Source: Paenibacillus piscarius
Lineage (GTDB): Bacteria; Bacillota; Bacilli; Paenibacillales; Paenibacillaceae
Reading direction: 5' to 3'
NCBI RefSeq assembly: GCF_022234545.1
Contig: NZ_JAIEUI010000003.1
Span: 416,500 to 480,499 of the forward strand
Length of the DNA stretch: 64,000 bases
Shown: in pieces, positions 24,784 to 33,615 of the stretch
How the letters are laid out: every line of letters starts with the position of its first letter
How positions within the stretch are numbered: the stretch's first letter is position 1
Program-made: the position numbers and the translations under genes
The notes under the pieces: generated by a model
The model's input: the letters and a program-made list of their open reading frames with translations, nothing else
Databases searched by the model: none
What the model was told of the DNA's origin: nothing

Positions 24784-25080
24784 ATGATTATTATCCATGC
24801 ATTGCTTCATGTTAACCCTGAGCGGGAGAACGATTTCCTTGCTGCGGCGAAGCCGCTGATCGCTGCAACACATGAGGAAGAAGGGAACATCTCCTACGAG
24901 CTGTATAAGCACGCAGCCGACGGCAATGTCTACATTATGGTTGAAGCCTGGCGTGACCAGGCAGCGGTGGGTGCTCATAATACAAGCCCGCATTTCACCG
25001 GATTCGCTGCCAAAGCGGGAGAATTCCTGACTGCGCCGCTTGATGTGAAGGTGTATACCGCGGAGGAACTGAGCAGATAA
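24784..25080 (+). CDS. Antibiotic biosynthesis monooxygenase family (YgiN-like)
   Basis: 98 residues forming one ABM ferredoxin-like domain: IHALLHVNPERENDFLAAAK, EEGNISYELYKHAADGNVY and the terminal PLDVKVYTA are typical of YgiN-type quinol monooxygenases and related small dimeric enzymes. It starts 24 bp after the nitroreductase, behind GAGGAG, in the same operon. Together they suggest quinone redox handling. Confidence 0.88.
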   Translation: MIIIHALLHVNPERENDFLAAAKPLIAATHEEEGNISYELYKHAADGNVYIMVEAWRDQAAVGAHNTSPHFTGFAAKAGEFLTAPLDVKVYTAEELSR

Positions 25081-25253
25081 GCTTTTCTCGGTCAGTACTC
25101 CACGTTCAAAGATATCTGCCCCTGGATGCCTGGCAGTCTATGACTGCTGCGGCATCCTTTTTGCGTCAGCCCGTTGTCATACTTACGCCTGTTATTCTCT
25201 ATGCACCGGATCATGTATAATAGCGGTAGAATGACAGATGAAGATGGGGCGAA

Positions 25254-25640
25254 ATGAAGATGCGTATACATATTCTTGGTCAAGGTCTCCGGAAGGATGA
25301 AGTGAGCTTCAGCACCGCCGGGTTCGGGCACGCAAGGGCTATCTGGTGCGGTTCTCCCGTTCAGCCGGGGGAAGAGCTGGATGTGGAGCTGGAGGTGCCC
25401 GGCCTGCTCATGAGCTGGATCGATATTGCTCCTGCCGCAGGCGGGGATCGCGGGCTGCGGACGGAAGGGGATACCGTAATTCTCACAGGAGTGCTTGAGA
25501 ATATCGAAGAGGACGGGGCCGGGTACCTGCGGATGGGCGGTGATCTGATCATGTTCGAATGCCTCGGCGAGCCTATGGTGCTTGGGGGGCTTGTGGAGAT
25601 CAGGACCCGGGAAATCAGACTGTATCCGGTGAATCTGTGA
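25254..25640 (+). CDS. Hypothetical beta-rich protein
   Basis: 128 residues, almost entirely predicted beta-strand, acidic, with no signal peptide. The segments GEELDVELEVPG and ILTGVLENIEEDGAGYLRMG suggest a small beta-barrel. I do not recognise a family. Two in-frame ATGs lie close together (25254 and 25260) with only a weak GGGGCG site. A normal chromosomal gene by codon use, probably monocistronic. Confidence 0.6.
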   Translation: MKMRIHILGQGLRKDEVSFSTAGFGHARAIWCGSPVQPGEELDVELEVPGLLMSWIDIAPAAGGDRGLRTEGDTVILTGVLENIEEDGAGYLRMGGDLIMFECLGEPMVLGGLVEIRTREIRLYPVNL

Positions 25641-25752
25641 GGTCGTCTGGTCCCGGGCAGGAGGAAGGAATTGCGCACCCGGCATAGCCACCTTCCGGCA
25701 AATGCGCTACACTAATATAGATTGGCAAGTACAGATAAGGAGCAGAGGTCTG

Positions 25753-26079
25753 ATGAACAGCGATATTCAACAATTCAAGACGGAATTCTTCAAGGCGCTG
25801 GCTCATCCGATGCGGATTCGGATTCTGGAGCTGCTCAGCGAAGGCGAGAAGAATGTGAACGAGCTGCAGGCGATTCTCGGCTCGGAGGGCTCTGCGGTAT
25901 CCCAGCAGCTGGCCGTACTCCGGGCGAAGAATGTGGTCACCAGCGTCAAGGAAGGAACCACCGTGATCTATGCCCTGCGTGATCCCTTGATCAAGGATCT
26001 TCTGGCCGTTGCCCGGCAGATTTTCGACAACCATCTGGTCAGCACTATCTCTCTGCTTGAAGGCATCCGCAGCGAATAA
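25753..26079 (+). CDS. ArsR-family transcriptional regulator
   Basis: 108 residues: FKALAHPMRIRILELLSEGE is the family N-terminus and EGSAVSQQLAVLRAKNVVTS the recognition helix, with wing EGTTVIYALRDP. It contains no cysteine, so classical thiolate metal sensing (CxC) is excluded. ATG 25753 follows GGAGCAGAGG; a longer frame from 25702 has no site. The SulP transporter begins 106 bp downstream in the same direction and is its likely target. Confidence 0.9.
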   Translation: MNSDIQQFKTEFFKALAHPMRIRILELLSEGEKNVNELQAILGSEGSAVSQQLAVLRAKNVVTSVKEGTTVIYALRDPLIKDLLAVARQIFDNHLVSTISLLEGIRSE

Positions 26080-26185
26080 CCCCGGCCTCCGGGGGCGGAT
26101 TACCCCGTTGACAAGAGCGGCGGGCAGGAGTAATGTGAGTGTTATATTCAAATAATCAGATATTCAGAGAAAAGAAGGTTAGAGC

Positions 26186-27964
26186 ATGACAGGCTGGGGC
26201 CGGTTCAAGGGCTACAACATCGCTTCGCTGCGTAAGGACATCATTTCAGGGACAATCGTCGGCGTTATTGCCATCCCTTTGGGGATGGCATTTGCTATTG
26301 CTTCAGGGGTTAAGCCGGAATACGGGATTTATACCACGATTGTGGCCGGCATTCTGATCTCTCTGTTCGGCGGCTCAAGATTCCAGATTGGCGGGCCGAC
26401 AGGGGCCTTCATTCCGATTCTGTTCGCGATTGCTATGCAGTACGGATACGAGAATCTGCTGATTGCCGGCATGATGGCCGGGGTCATTCTTGTAGTGATG
26501 GGCGCGCTGCGGCTGGGGGTCCTCATCCGGTTCATTCCGAAGCCGGTGACCATCGGCTTCACCACAGGGATCGCTGTTATTATTTTCACCGGGCAGATTG
26601 CCAATTTTCTTGGCCTCCGCGATATGAAGCGGCATGAGAGCTTCGTGGACAATATGAAGGAGATTGGTGCCCATCTGCCGACTGTTAACCTGTACAGTAT
26701 CCTGACGGCAGCGGTGTGCCTGGGGGTTGTGGTGCTGGGGATGCGCTTCGCGCCTAAGGTGCCGGGCTCGCTGATCGGGCTCTTATGTGCGACCGTGATC
26801 GCCGCCCTGTTCTTCAGCGGCAAGGTGACGACCATCGGCTCGGCCTACGGAGATATTCCGAATACACTTCCCAGCTTTCACTTCCCGGTCATTACCTGGG
26901 AGAAGATCAAGCTGCTAATCCGCCCGGCATTCATTATAGCAATGCTGGGAGCGATTGAGTCACTGCTGTCCGCTGTGGTGGCTGACGGCATGGCAGGTAC
27001 CCGTCATGACAGCAACCGGGAGCTGATCGGCCAGGGGGTCGCCAATATCGCCGCCCCGCTGTTCGGCGGCATTCCGGCTACCGGCGCGATTGCCAGAACT
27101 GCAACCAATATCCGCAGCGGCGCTGCGTCTCCGCTCTCCGGGGTGATTCACGGCGTGGTCGTGTTCCTGATCCTGCTGCTGTTCGCCCCGTATGCTTCCA
27201 GCATTCCGCTGGCGGCCATGGCTCCGATCCTGATGGTCGTGGCCTGGAATATGAGTGAGCGTAAGGAGTTCCTGCACCTGCTGAAGCTGAAGACCGGGGA
27301 TTCGCTGGTGCTGGTGATTACCTTCCTGCTTACGGTATTTGCAGATCTGACCGTAGCGGTGGAAGTGGGCCTGGTCCTGGCCGTCATTCTCTTTGTGAAG
27401 CGGATGGGTGAGGTGCACAGAGTCTCCAAGGTGCTGCCGGACCCGTCCTCGGTCAAGGTGGAGGCACATATGGTGACGGAGAGCCACGATTGCCCGCAGA
27501 TCGGGATCTATAATGTCGAGGGGCCGCTGTTCTTCGGGGCTGCCTACCGCTTCGATCATACGATGCCGGAGCTTGGCCCGGACCGGCCGAAGCTGATCCT
27601 GCTGCGCATGGGCAAGGTGCCGCTGATGGATACCACAGGCGAAGCCAATCTGGCTGCGCTGGTGAAGCAGCTTGACGGCATTGGCGGGAAGCTGCTCATC
27701 TCCGGCATCCAGAGCCAGCCGCTGGAGCTGCTGAAGAGAACCGGGCTGTACGACCGGATTGGCGCGGCACAGTTCTATGACCATACCGGTGAAGCGATCA
27801 ACGATGCGCTCAGCAGTGTGAACCCTGGCCGGTGCCGGGGCTGCGCACATATGGCCTTCAGGGAATGCAGTGCGCTCTGCCGCCCGGACGAAGCCGGATC
27901 CCGCAGCGGAGCCTTCAAAGGGCATGCTCCCGTTGCTGCCAGGAAGCTGAGCGAAGGGATATAA
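26186..27964 (+). CDS. SulP-family anion transporter with STAS domain
   Basis: A 592-residue SulP/SLC26 protein: about 11-12 membrane segments, the SulP signature region GVKPEYGIYTTIVAGILISL, the QIGGPTGAFIPIL motif, and GGIPATGAIARTATNI. A cytoplasmic STAS domain (about 430-540) follows. Relatives carry sulfate, bicarbonate or other anions; the substrate cannot be assigned. The C-terminus has an extra Cys-rich tail (GRCRGCAHMAFRECSALC) after the STAS domain. It is paired with an ArsR regulator. Confidence 0.92.
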   Translation: MTGWGRFKGYNIASLRKDIISGTIVGVIAIPLGMAFAIASGVKPEYGIYTTIVAGILISLFGGSRFQIGGPTGAFIPILFAIAMQYGYENLLIAGMMAGVILVVMGALRLGVLIRFIPKPVTIGFTTGIAVIIFTGQIANFLGLRDMKRHESFVDNMKEIGAHLPTVNLYSILTAAVCLGVVVLGMRFAPKVPGSLIGLLCATVIAALFFSGKVTTIGSAYGDIPNTLPSFHFPVITWEKIKLLIRPAFIIAMLGAIESLLSAVVADGMAGTRHDSNRELIGQGVANIAAPLFGGIPATGAIARTATNIRSGAASPLSGVIHGVVVFLILLLFAPYASSIPLAAMAPILMVVAWNMSERKEFLHLLKLKTGDSLVLVITFLLTVFADLTVAVEVGLVLAVILFVKRMGEVHRVSKVLPDPSSVKVEAHMVTESHDCPQIGIYNVEGPLFFGAAYRFDHTMPELGPDRPKLILLRMGKVPLMDTTGEANLAALVKQLDGIGGKLLISGIQSQPLELLKRTGLYDRIGAAQFYDHTGEAINDALSSVNPGRCRGCAHMAFRECSALCRPDEAGSRSGAFKGHAPVAARKLSEGI

Positions 27965-28017
27965 GCCAACCGCCGGAAGCCAGTTCCCAAGCAGTTGCAG
28001 CTGGGGTAATCATACAC

Positions 28018-28060
28018 AAGCAGCGTTTCCCTTTAAGGGCAGCGCTGCTTTTTTTATTTT
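28018..28060 (+). terminator. Terminator after the SulP gene
   Basis: Outer stem AGCAGCG/CGCTGCT with an inner CCCTTTAAGGG palindrome, then TTTTTTT. It lies about 55 bp after the stop codon. Confidence 0.85.
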
Positions 28061-28095
28061 TGGGTGGAGGCACACTGTCAGTTAATCATCCAATA

Positions 28096-28125
28096 TTGGA
28101 CTGTGCCATCCAGTATTTGTACAAT
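28096..28125 (+). promoter_or_regulatory. Sigma-A promoter candidate for the DUF1361 gene
   Basis: TTGGAC (28096-28101), an 18-bp spacer and TACAAT (28120-28125), 41 bp before the start codon. Confidence 0.55.
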
Positions 28126-28165
28126 GACAGAGACGACTATACCAAGGTAAGGGGCGTAACACTTT

Positions 28166-28861
28166 ATGAAGGAACTGAATTATTCTAGGGTCTTTGTCCT
28201 TTTGGCGGCGATGACGGCGGCGACACTCGGAGTATACGGGGTGGTGTCGCTGCGGACGGATACGTTCTATGCGTTCCTGCTCTGGAACCTGTTTCTGGCC
28301 TGGGTGCCGTTCTTCTTCTCGATGGCGGCGCATGAGCTGGATAAGCGGAGGATTGGCGGTCTGCTGATTCTGCCGCTGGGGATTGCCTGGCTGCTGTTCT
28401 TTCCGAACGCGCCTTACATCATGACCGATCTGGTGCACCTCACGGTCAGCAAGAGCAAATACATCCTGGACGGTACGATCCAGAGCCGGTACTGGTATGA
28501 CCTGGTGACTCTGCTCCTGTTCACCTGGAGCGGCTGGCTCACCGGCTTCTTCTCCCTGTACCAGTTCCAGCATGTCATTTACCGTAAAAGCAATATGCTG
28601 CTCTCCTGGCTCTTCGTGCTGTTCGCCTGTGTCATGGGCGGTTACGGGGTACTGCTCGGCAGAGTCTACCGGCTGAACAGCTGGGATGTGCTGACCGACC
28701 GCCACGAGCTGTACCGGCTGGTGATGGAGAGCCTGAACTTGCAGTCGGTGTTCTTCAGCCTGTTCGTTGCCTCTGTACTGCTGGTGATCTATGCCACGAT
28801 GTATTGTCTGCTGAATGTGCTTGGAGGCGATAGCCGCAGAACTTATTCCAGCGGCAGATAA
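28166..28861 (+). CDS. DUF1361 membrane protein
   Basis: A 231-residue membrane protein with about six helices. LFFPNAPYIMTDLVHL and YDLVTLLLFTWSGWLTGFFS are the conserved DUF1361 core, and GRVYRLNSWDVL follows. The family is widespread in Gram-positives and has no known function. AAGGGG lies 11 bp before the ATG. Its 3' end overlaps the convergent alkyltransferase-like gene by 19 bp, with no terminator in between. Confidence 0.85.
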   Translation: MKELNYSRVFVLLAAMTAATLGVYGVVSLRTDTFYAFLLWNLFLAWVPFFFSMAAHELDKRRIGGLLILPLGIAWLLFFPNAPYIMTDLVHLTVSKSKYILDGTIQSRYWYDLVTLLLFTWSGWLTGFFSLYQFQHVIYRKSNMLLSWLFVLFACVMGGYGVLLGRVYRLNSWDVLTDRHELYRLVMESLNLQSVFFSLFVASVLLVIYATMYCLLNVLGGDSRRTYSSGR

Positions 28862-29211
28862 TCCTCATCCGCCGGGCCGGCGGCAAGTGATGCTTCAAGC
28901 CCGGGGCCGGGAACGTACTGGTACTTCTCCAGATCTACGGCCCCCCGGCCGTCAAATTCAATGCCCTCGCCTTCCAGGTAGAGCCGCTGCAGTGAGGCGG
29001 ATTCATCCTCGGTGAGCGAGATCATCCCTTTGGCATTGATGACTCTGTGCCAGGGCAGCTTATATTTGCGGCTCATGCTGTGCAGGATGCGAACAACCTG
29101 TCTTGCCGCCCGCGGGCTACCTGCCGCCCGGGCGATGCCTCCGTAGGTCATGACCGAGCCTTCGGGGATGGATTGAATAATGCGGACTACCCGTTCTGTG
29201 AATGGTGTCAT
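28843..29211 (-). CDS. Alkyltransferase-like protein (MGMT family, no catalytic Cys)
   Basis: A 122-residue protein with the Ada/MGMT DNA-binding fold: PEGSVMTYGGIARAAGSPRA and HSMSRKYKLPWHRVINAKG. In true O6-methylguanine transferases the motif is PCHRV; here it is PWHRV with Trp54 replacing the cysteine, which defines ATL proteins. These bind O6-alkylguanine and hand it to nucleotide excision repair without transferring the alkyl group. AAAGGAG precedes the ATG. Convergent overlap with DUF1361. Confidence 0.92.
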   Translation of the reverse strand: MTPFTERVVRIIQSIPEGSVMTYGGIARAAGSPRAARQVVRILHSMSRKYKLPWHRVINAKGMISLTEDESASLQRLYLEGEGIEFDGRGAVDLEKYQYVPGPGLEASLAAGPADEDYLPLE

Positions 29212-29417
29212 GATGGCGGCTCCTTTATCGATAGCGTAGCGGACTCTCCTGTGAATCTAGCTGTAATAACCATAACATATTGCTGCCCCGCAAGCAGTCC
29301 CTGCGGGGTTATTTGCCGTTCACAGGTGCTAAAGTCTGCGTTCCTGGCGAATAGGAGTCAGAGAGGCGGGGGATAATCAGAGCAATAGATCATAGACCTG
29401 CGTTAGGAGGAATGGCG

Positions 29418-30974
29418 ATGACTGTGAAGGGAAAAGGGACTGCACTCAATAGTGAAGCTGCCGGTGAAAGAGCTGCAGAGCATCGCCCGCTAAGCGCTTC
29501 ACTGGAGGAGACGGTGGCGCTTGTGCGGAAGATTTTCAATAATGACGGCACACTGAGAGTAAGAATTATTGAGAACAGCCAAGGCTCTGCTGTCCGCTGC
29601 GGGTTAGTCTATGTAGACGGAATGGTGGACCGGACTCTGATTCAGAACGGGATCATCAAGCCGGTGCTGGCTTACCAGCCTGCCGAAGAGGAGAGCAGAG
29701 ACCCGGCAGGTCTGATAGAGAGCATACGGATGACCGTTATCGATGTCGCTGATGTCATGGTCTCCGAGGAGATGAGCGGGCTGATCGGGGCAATCGTCAG
29801 CGGGAAGGCGGTGCTGCTGCTGGACGGCTATGCCGGAGGTCTGATCATCAATGTTCAGGGATGGGATTCCAGAGGGATAGAAGAGCCGACTACCGAGAAG
29901 GCAGTGCGCGGCCCCCGTGAAGGGTTCACCGAATCGCTGCTGGTGAATCTGACCCTGATCCGCCGCAGAGTGCAGGACCCTGATCTGAAGTTTGAATTCA
30001 CGGAAATCGGAACACGCAGCAAGACGCAGACCTGTATCTGTTATATGGAGAGCCTGGCCTCCCCCGCCATTCTTAAGGAGTTGTATGAGCGGCTGGAAAA
30101 GGTGGAGCTTGACCTCATTCTGGATACGGGTTACCTGGCTGAGCTGATCCGCGATGAGCCCTATTCTCCGTTTGAAACCGTCGGCAATACCGAACGCCCG
30201 GACACACTCGTCAGCAAAATTATGGAGGGCCGGGTTGCCGTCCTCATCGAAGGCACCCCTTTTGCACTGACCGTTCCTTATATATTCGTTGAGAATTTCC
30301 AGGCCAGTGAGGACTACAATATCAACTACTACTTCGCTTCATTTAACCGCCTGCTCCGAGTCATGGGAGCCTTCTTGTCGATCAGTATCCCGGCCGGGTA
30401 TGTTGCCCTCGTGACCTATGCCCAGGAGATGGTTCCCACCCTGCTGCTGTTAAGTATTGCAACTGCCCGGCAGTCCGTCCCCTTTCCCACCATTGTGGAA
30501 TGTCTGATCATGCTTACGATCTTCGAGGTGCTAAGGGAAGCGGGCGCGCGGATCCCGACCTCGATCGGCCAGGCGGTCAGCATTGTCGGGGCGCTGGTGC
30601 TGGGCCAGGCGGCCGTGGATGCGCGGATTGTCAGTGCGCCCATGGTCATTGTGGTGGGATTGACCGGGATAACGACATTGCTGAATCCGAGGCTGACCGG
30701 GCCACTGATCATAGCCAGACTTGCACTGCTGTGCACCACCTCTCTTCTGGGCATCTACGGATATTTCTTCGGTCTGCTCGGTCTGGTCATTCATCTGATG
30801 AGCCTGCGCTCCTTCGGTGTCTCTTATATGCTCGGGGTAGGCTCCATCCGGCCGCAGGATATTAAAGATACTGCTATCCGTGCGCCCTGGTGGGATATGA
30901 ATCTGCGGCCGGCGGTGATAGGCATGCGCAACAGAAGACGTAAGCCGCCGAAGCGGCCGGCCAAGCGGTCATGA
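29418..30974 (+). CDS. Spore germination protein, GerA (A-subunit) family
   Basis: A 518-residue germinant-receptor A subunit: a soluble N-terminal half containing GLVYVDGMVDRTLIQNGIIK and TIEDV-like conserved segments, then five to six membrane helices from about 300 with PFPTIVECLIMLTIFEVLRE and EAGARIPTSIGQAVSIVGAL, and a basic tail (RRKPPKRPAKRS). AGGAGG lies 7 bp before ATG 29418, which is preferred to ATG 29412. First gene of a gerA-gerC-small-gerB operon that acts in the spore inner membrane to sense nutrients. Confidence 0.94.
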   Translation: MTVKGKGTALNSEAAGERAAEHRPLSASLEETVALVRKIFNNDGTLRVRIIENSQGSAVRCGLVYVDGMVDRTLIQNGIIKPVLAYQPAEEESRDPAGLIESIRMTVIDVADVMVSEEMSGLIGAIVSGKAVLLLDGYAGGLIINVQGWDSRGIEEPTTEKAVRGPREGFTESLLVNLTLIRRRVQDPDLKFEFTEIGTRSKTQTCICYMESLASPAILKELYERLEKVELDLILDTGYLAELIRDEPYSPFETVGNTERPDTLVSKIMEGRVAVLIEGTPFALTVPYIFVENFQASEDYNINYYFASFNRLLRVMGAFLSISIPAGYVALVTYAQEMVPTLLLLSIATARQSVPFPTIVECLIMLTIFEVLREAGARIPTSIGQAVSIVGALVLGQAAVDARIVSAPMVIVVGLTGITTLLNPRLTGPLIIARLALLCTTSLLGIYGYFFGLLGLVIHLMSLRSFGVSYMLGVGSIRPQDIKDTAIRAPWWDMNLRPAVIGMRNRRRKPPKRPAKRS

Positions 30975-32125
30975 GGCCTGTATGGAGGATGGGGGCGGTC
31001 CTTCTCTCTCTGCTGCTGGTGAGCCTAAGTCTCTCCGGCTGCTGGAATTATACCGAAGTGGACGACATGGCGATTGTAGCCGGGGTAGCCATCGACAAGA
31101 ATGAGGACGGAAAGCTGCTGCTTACCGCAGAGATTGTGGATACAGGCGGTGCAACGGGCAAGTCCCAGGCAGGCTACAAGATGGTCAGCCTCAGCGGGGA
31201 TACAATGTTTGAAATCGTCCGCGATATGATCTCTATGACCGGCAAGAAGCTGTTCTGGAGCCATGCCAAAGCTATTATTTTCAGTGAGCAGGCAGCCCGA
31301 GAGGGCCTGGTCAAGTTCATTGACTGGTACAGCAGAGACACGGAGACCCGGTCGGATGTATTCATTTTCGTGTCAGGTGAGAAGACGGCCCGCGAGGTTC
31401 TCAATCTGAACAGCACCACCGAATCCATCCTGTCCTTTGAGCTGGCACAGATGATGCGGGATGAACGGTATGCGAGCATCGCTCCGACCGTGGAGATATG
31501 GGACTTCATCGATAAGCTGGAGTCTTCAGGCATCCATGCGACTGCACCGGTGATTCATATTCACCGCAAAAATGGCGAGAAAAGCGAGCGGGTGGCAGGG
31601 ACCGCGGTATTCTTGAAGGACCGGATGGTGGGCAAGCTGAACGGCGGTGAGACGAAGACCATGCTGTTCATCAAAAATGAACTGCGCGGAGGGGTGCTGG
31701 CAGTGAATGATAAGCGGGGGAAACCGGCATATTCGCTGGAGGTTGTCTCGAACCAGACCAGGCTGAAGCCGGAAATGGTGGACGGCAGGCTCCGGATACA
31801 GATTCATACCTTAACCAAGACCGGGCTGGATGAGGTGATGACGCCGGAGGGATTCCTGCAGGGAGAGAGTATTCCTGATATTGAACAGAGAGCAGCTGAA
31901 GGGCTGCAGGCGGATATTCTTGCGCTGGTTCATAAGATGCAGCAGCAGTATGGTGTGGATATTTTTGGTTTTGGCGAGAGATTATACGATACTCATCCTA
32001 GGCTCTGGGCCCAAGTGAAGGACCGCTGGCCTGAGATGTTTGCCGATCTCGAAGTGAGCGTCAAGTCCAAAGTGATCATACAGAGCACCGCCAAAACTTC
32101 ACGGGCCATCCGGGTGGGGGATTGA
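30971..32125 (+). CDS. Spore germination lipoprotein, Ger(x)C family
   Basis: 384 residues with a lipoprotein signal peptide (lipobox LSGC, Cys at about 24, followed by WNYTEVDDMAIVAGVAIDK, a Ger(x)C hallmark). The C-terminal region (YGVDIFGFGERLYDTHPRLW) is also conserved. It is the C subunit of a germinant receptor, anchored on the outer face of the spore inner membrane. It overlaps the A subunit gene by 4 bp (ATGA). Confidence 0.94.
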   Translation: MRPVWRMGAVLLSLLLVSLSLSGCWNYTEVDDMAIVAGVAIDKNEDGKLLLTAEIVDTGGATGKSQAGYKMVSLSGDTMFEIVRDMISMTGKKLFWSHAKAIIFSEQAAREGLVKFIDWYSRDTETRSDVFIFVSGEKTAREVLNLNSTTESILSFELAQMMRDERYASIAPTVEIWDFIDKLESSGIHATAPVIHIHRKNGEKSERVAGTAVFLKDRMVGKLNGGETKTMLFIKNELRGGVLAVNDKRGKPAYSLEVVSNQTRLKPEMVDGRLRIQIHTLTKTGLDEVMTPEGFLQGESIPDIEQRAAEGLQADILALVHKMQQQYGVDIFGFGERLYDTHPRLWAQVKDRWPEMFADLEVSVKSKVIIQSTAKTSRAIRVGD

Positions 32126-32127
32126 GT

Positions 32128-32331
32128 ATGGTCATTTATGTGGTATTCATCTACGCATTGATTGCTGTAATCGATCCGTACGGGCTGCGGAAGAAGCGGA
32201 TGAAACGGGATTTTCTGGTCTGCTCCGTCCTGTACCTGATCTCCTTCGCGCTGGCCTTTGCGCTGTCCATGCGCTGGGAGATCCCCAGTCCTTCACCGCT
32301 GATTGTAGATTTAGTGAAAAGGCTATATTAG
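32128..32331 (+). CDS. Small two-helix membrane protein in the ger operon
   Basis: 67 residues with helices at about 2-17 and 29-46 and a basic connecting loop (GLRKKRMKRD). ATG 32128 follows GGGGGA directly behind the gerC stop; a TTG at 32122 is less likely. It lies between the C and B subunit genes and so may be a small D-like accessory subunit of the receptor. GerD-type two-helix partners are known for some Bacillus receptors; the identity here is inference. Confidence 0.7.
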   Translation: MVIYVVFIYALIAVIDPYGLRKKRMKRDFLVCSVLYLISFALAFALSMRWEIPSPSPLIVDLVKRLY

Positions 32332-32358
32332 AGCGCATGGCCGAAGGAGGAGGAGAGT

Positions 32359-33477
32359 GTGAGCAAAGAGATTATACCTGCCGGGCAGTCGATCAGCATC
32401 GCTGTATTATTTATTACGGGCGCTTCCCTGTTCCTGGGCACATCCTCTCAGTCGGGGAACAGCAGCTGGATCGCCCAGCTCCTGGCGATTCTGCTGGCTC
32501 TTCCGCTTATGCTGATCTATGCGAGACTCCATGTGCTTTTTCCGGGCAAGGATCTCTATGACATGCTGATTGAGGTGTTCGGCTCCGTCTTGGGACGGAT
32601 GCTCTCCTGTCTGTATATCTGGTATGCTTTACATCTGGGGGCGCTGGTGCTGCGTAATTTCGGGGAATTCAGCAAGACTGTGGCCTTAACCGCCACTCCG
32701 ATGATCGCACCGATGCTGATGATCGGCCTGCTCTGTATCTGGGTCGTGCATGCCGGCATAGAGGTGCTTGGACGAAGCGCGAAGTTCCTGCTGCTGTTCT
32801 CGCTCGTTGTTATTCTAATCATTCAGCTGCTCTCTGTGCCCAAGTTTGAATACCATCATCTGAAGCCGCTGCTGAATGCCCCGCCCGGTCTCATCTTTGC
32901 GGATACCGCAGGCTCCTTCACGTTTCCCTTCGCTGAAATTGTAGTCTTCCTGGGCGCTTTCGGCGCGCTACCGGCTAAGGGCTCTGCCAAGCGGGTACTG
33001 GTGGGCGGCACGCTGATTGCCGGCAGCATTATTATCCTCATTACGCTGCGTAATCTGCTGATGCTCGGTCCTGACATTCTGTCCGGTCTGTACTTCCCCT
33101 CCTACGTGGCGGTCAGCCGGATCAATATTGGTGATTTCGTCACCCGGATCGAAGGCTCGGCAGCGATTGTGTTCGTTACGGCGCTTTTCGTCAAGGTCAG
33201 TCTGTGCCTGTTCGTAAGCTGCAACGGGATGGCCAAAGTATTCAAGCTGGAGAGCTACCGCTCGGTAGTCCTCCAGATGGGGCTGATTATGGTCTATCTG
33301 TCGGATTTCATCTATTCCAATATTATGGAAATGGAGTCCTTCGCGTATCACATCTATAAGGTGTATGCCCTTCCGTTCCAGGTTGTGATTCCTGTGTTCC
33401 TGTGGATTACAGCTGAGTTTCTCACCCGAAGAAGGGGAAGCAGGCCGCAGGCTCCTCCAGAGCAGCAGCCCGAATGA
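32359..33477 (+). CDS. Spore germination permease, GerB family
   Basis: A 372-residue membrane protein with ten helices of the APC superfamily GerB type. Recognisable segments are IPAGQSISIAVLFITGASLF, FPGKDLYDMLIEVFG, and the family-typical FPSYVAVSRINIGDFVTRIE. It is the B subunit thought to hold the germinant-binding pocket. GTG start behind a very strong AGGAGGAGGA. Fourth and last gene of the operon. The germinant is not predictable. Confidence 0.94.
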   Translation: MSKEIIPAGQSISIAVLFITGASLFLGTSSQSGNSSWIAQLLAILLALPLMLIYARLHVLFPGKDLYDMLIEVFGSVLGRMLSCLYIWYALHLGALVLRNFGEFSKTVALTATPMIAPMLMIGLLCIWVVHAGIEVLGRSAKFLLLFSLVVILIIQLLSVPKFEYHHLKPLLNAPPGLIFADTAGSFTFPFAEIVVFLGAFGALPAKGSAKRVLVGGTLIAGSIIILITLRNLLMLGPDILSGLYFPSYVAVSRINIGDFVTRIEGSAAIVFVTALFVKVSLCLFVSCNGMAKVFKLESYRSVVLQMGLIMVYLSDFIYSNIMEMESFAYHIYKVYALPFQVVIPVFLWITAEFLTRRRGSRPQAPPEQQPE

Positions 33478-33615
33478 TTGCAAGCGGATAAGCCGCAGCT
33501 CTTCATCACCGCCATGCGGGGCTGGTCCTGTTTTCAACCTGTGCTGAAGTTAGCTATAATGAGAGGCAGAGCGAACCGGTTAGACAGGTTATGACAGGAA
33601 AGGCGTGAACTTAAG

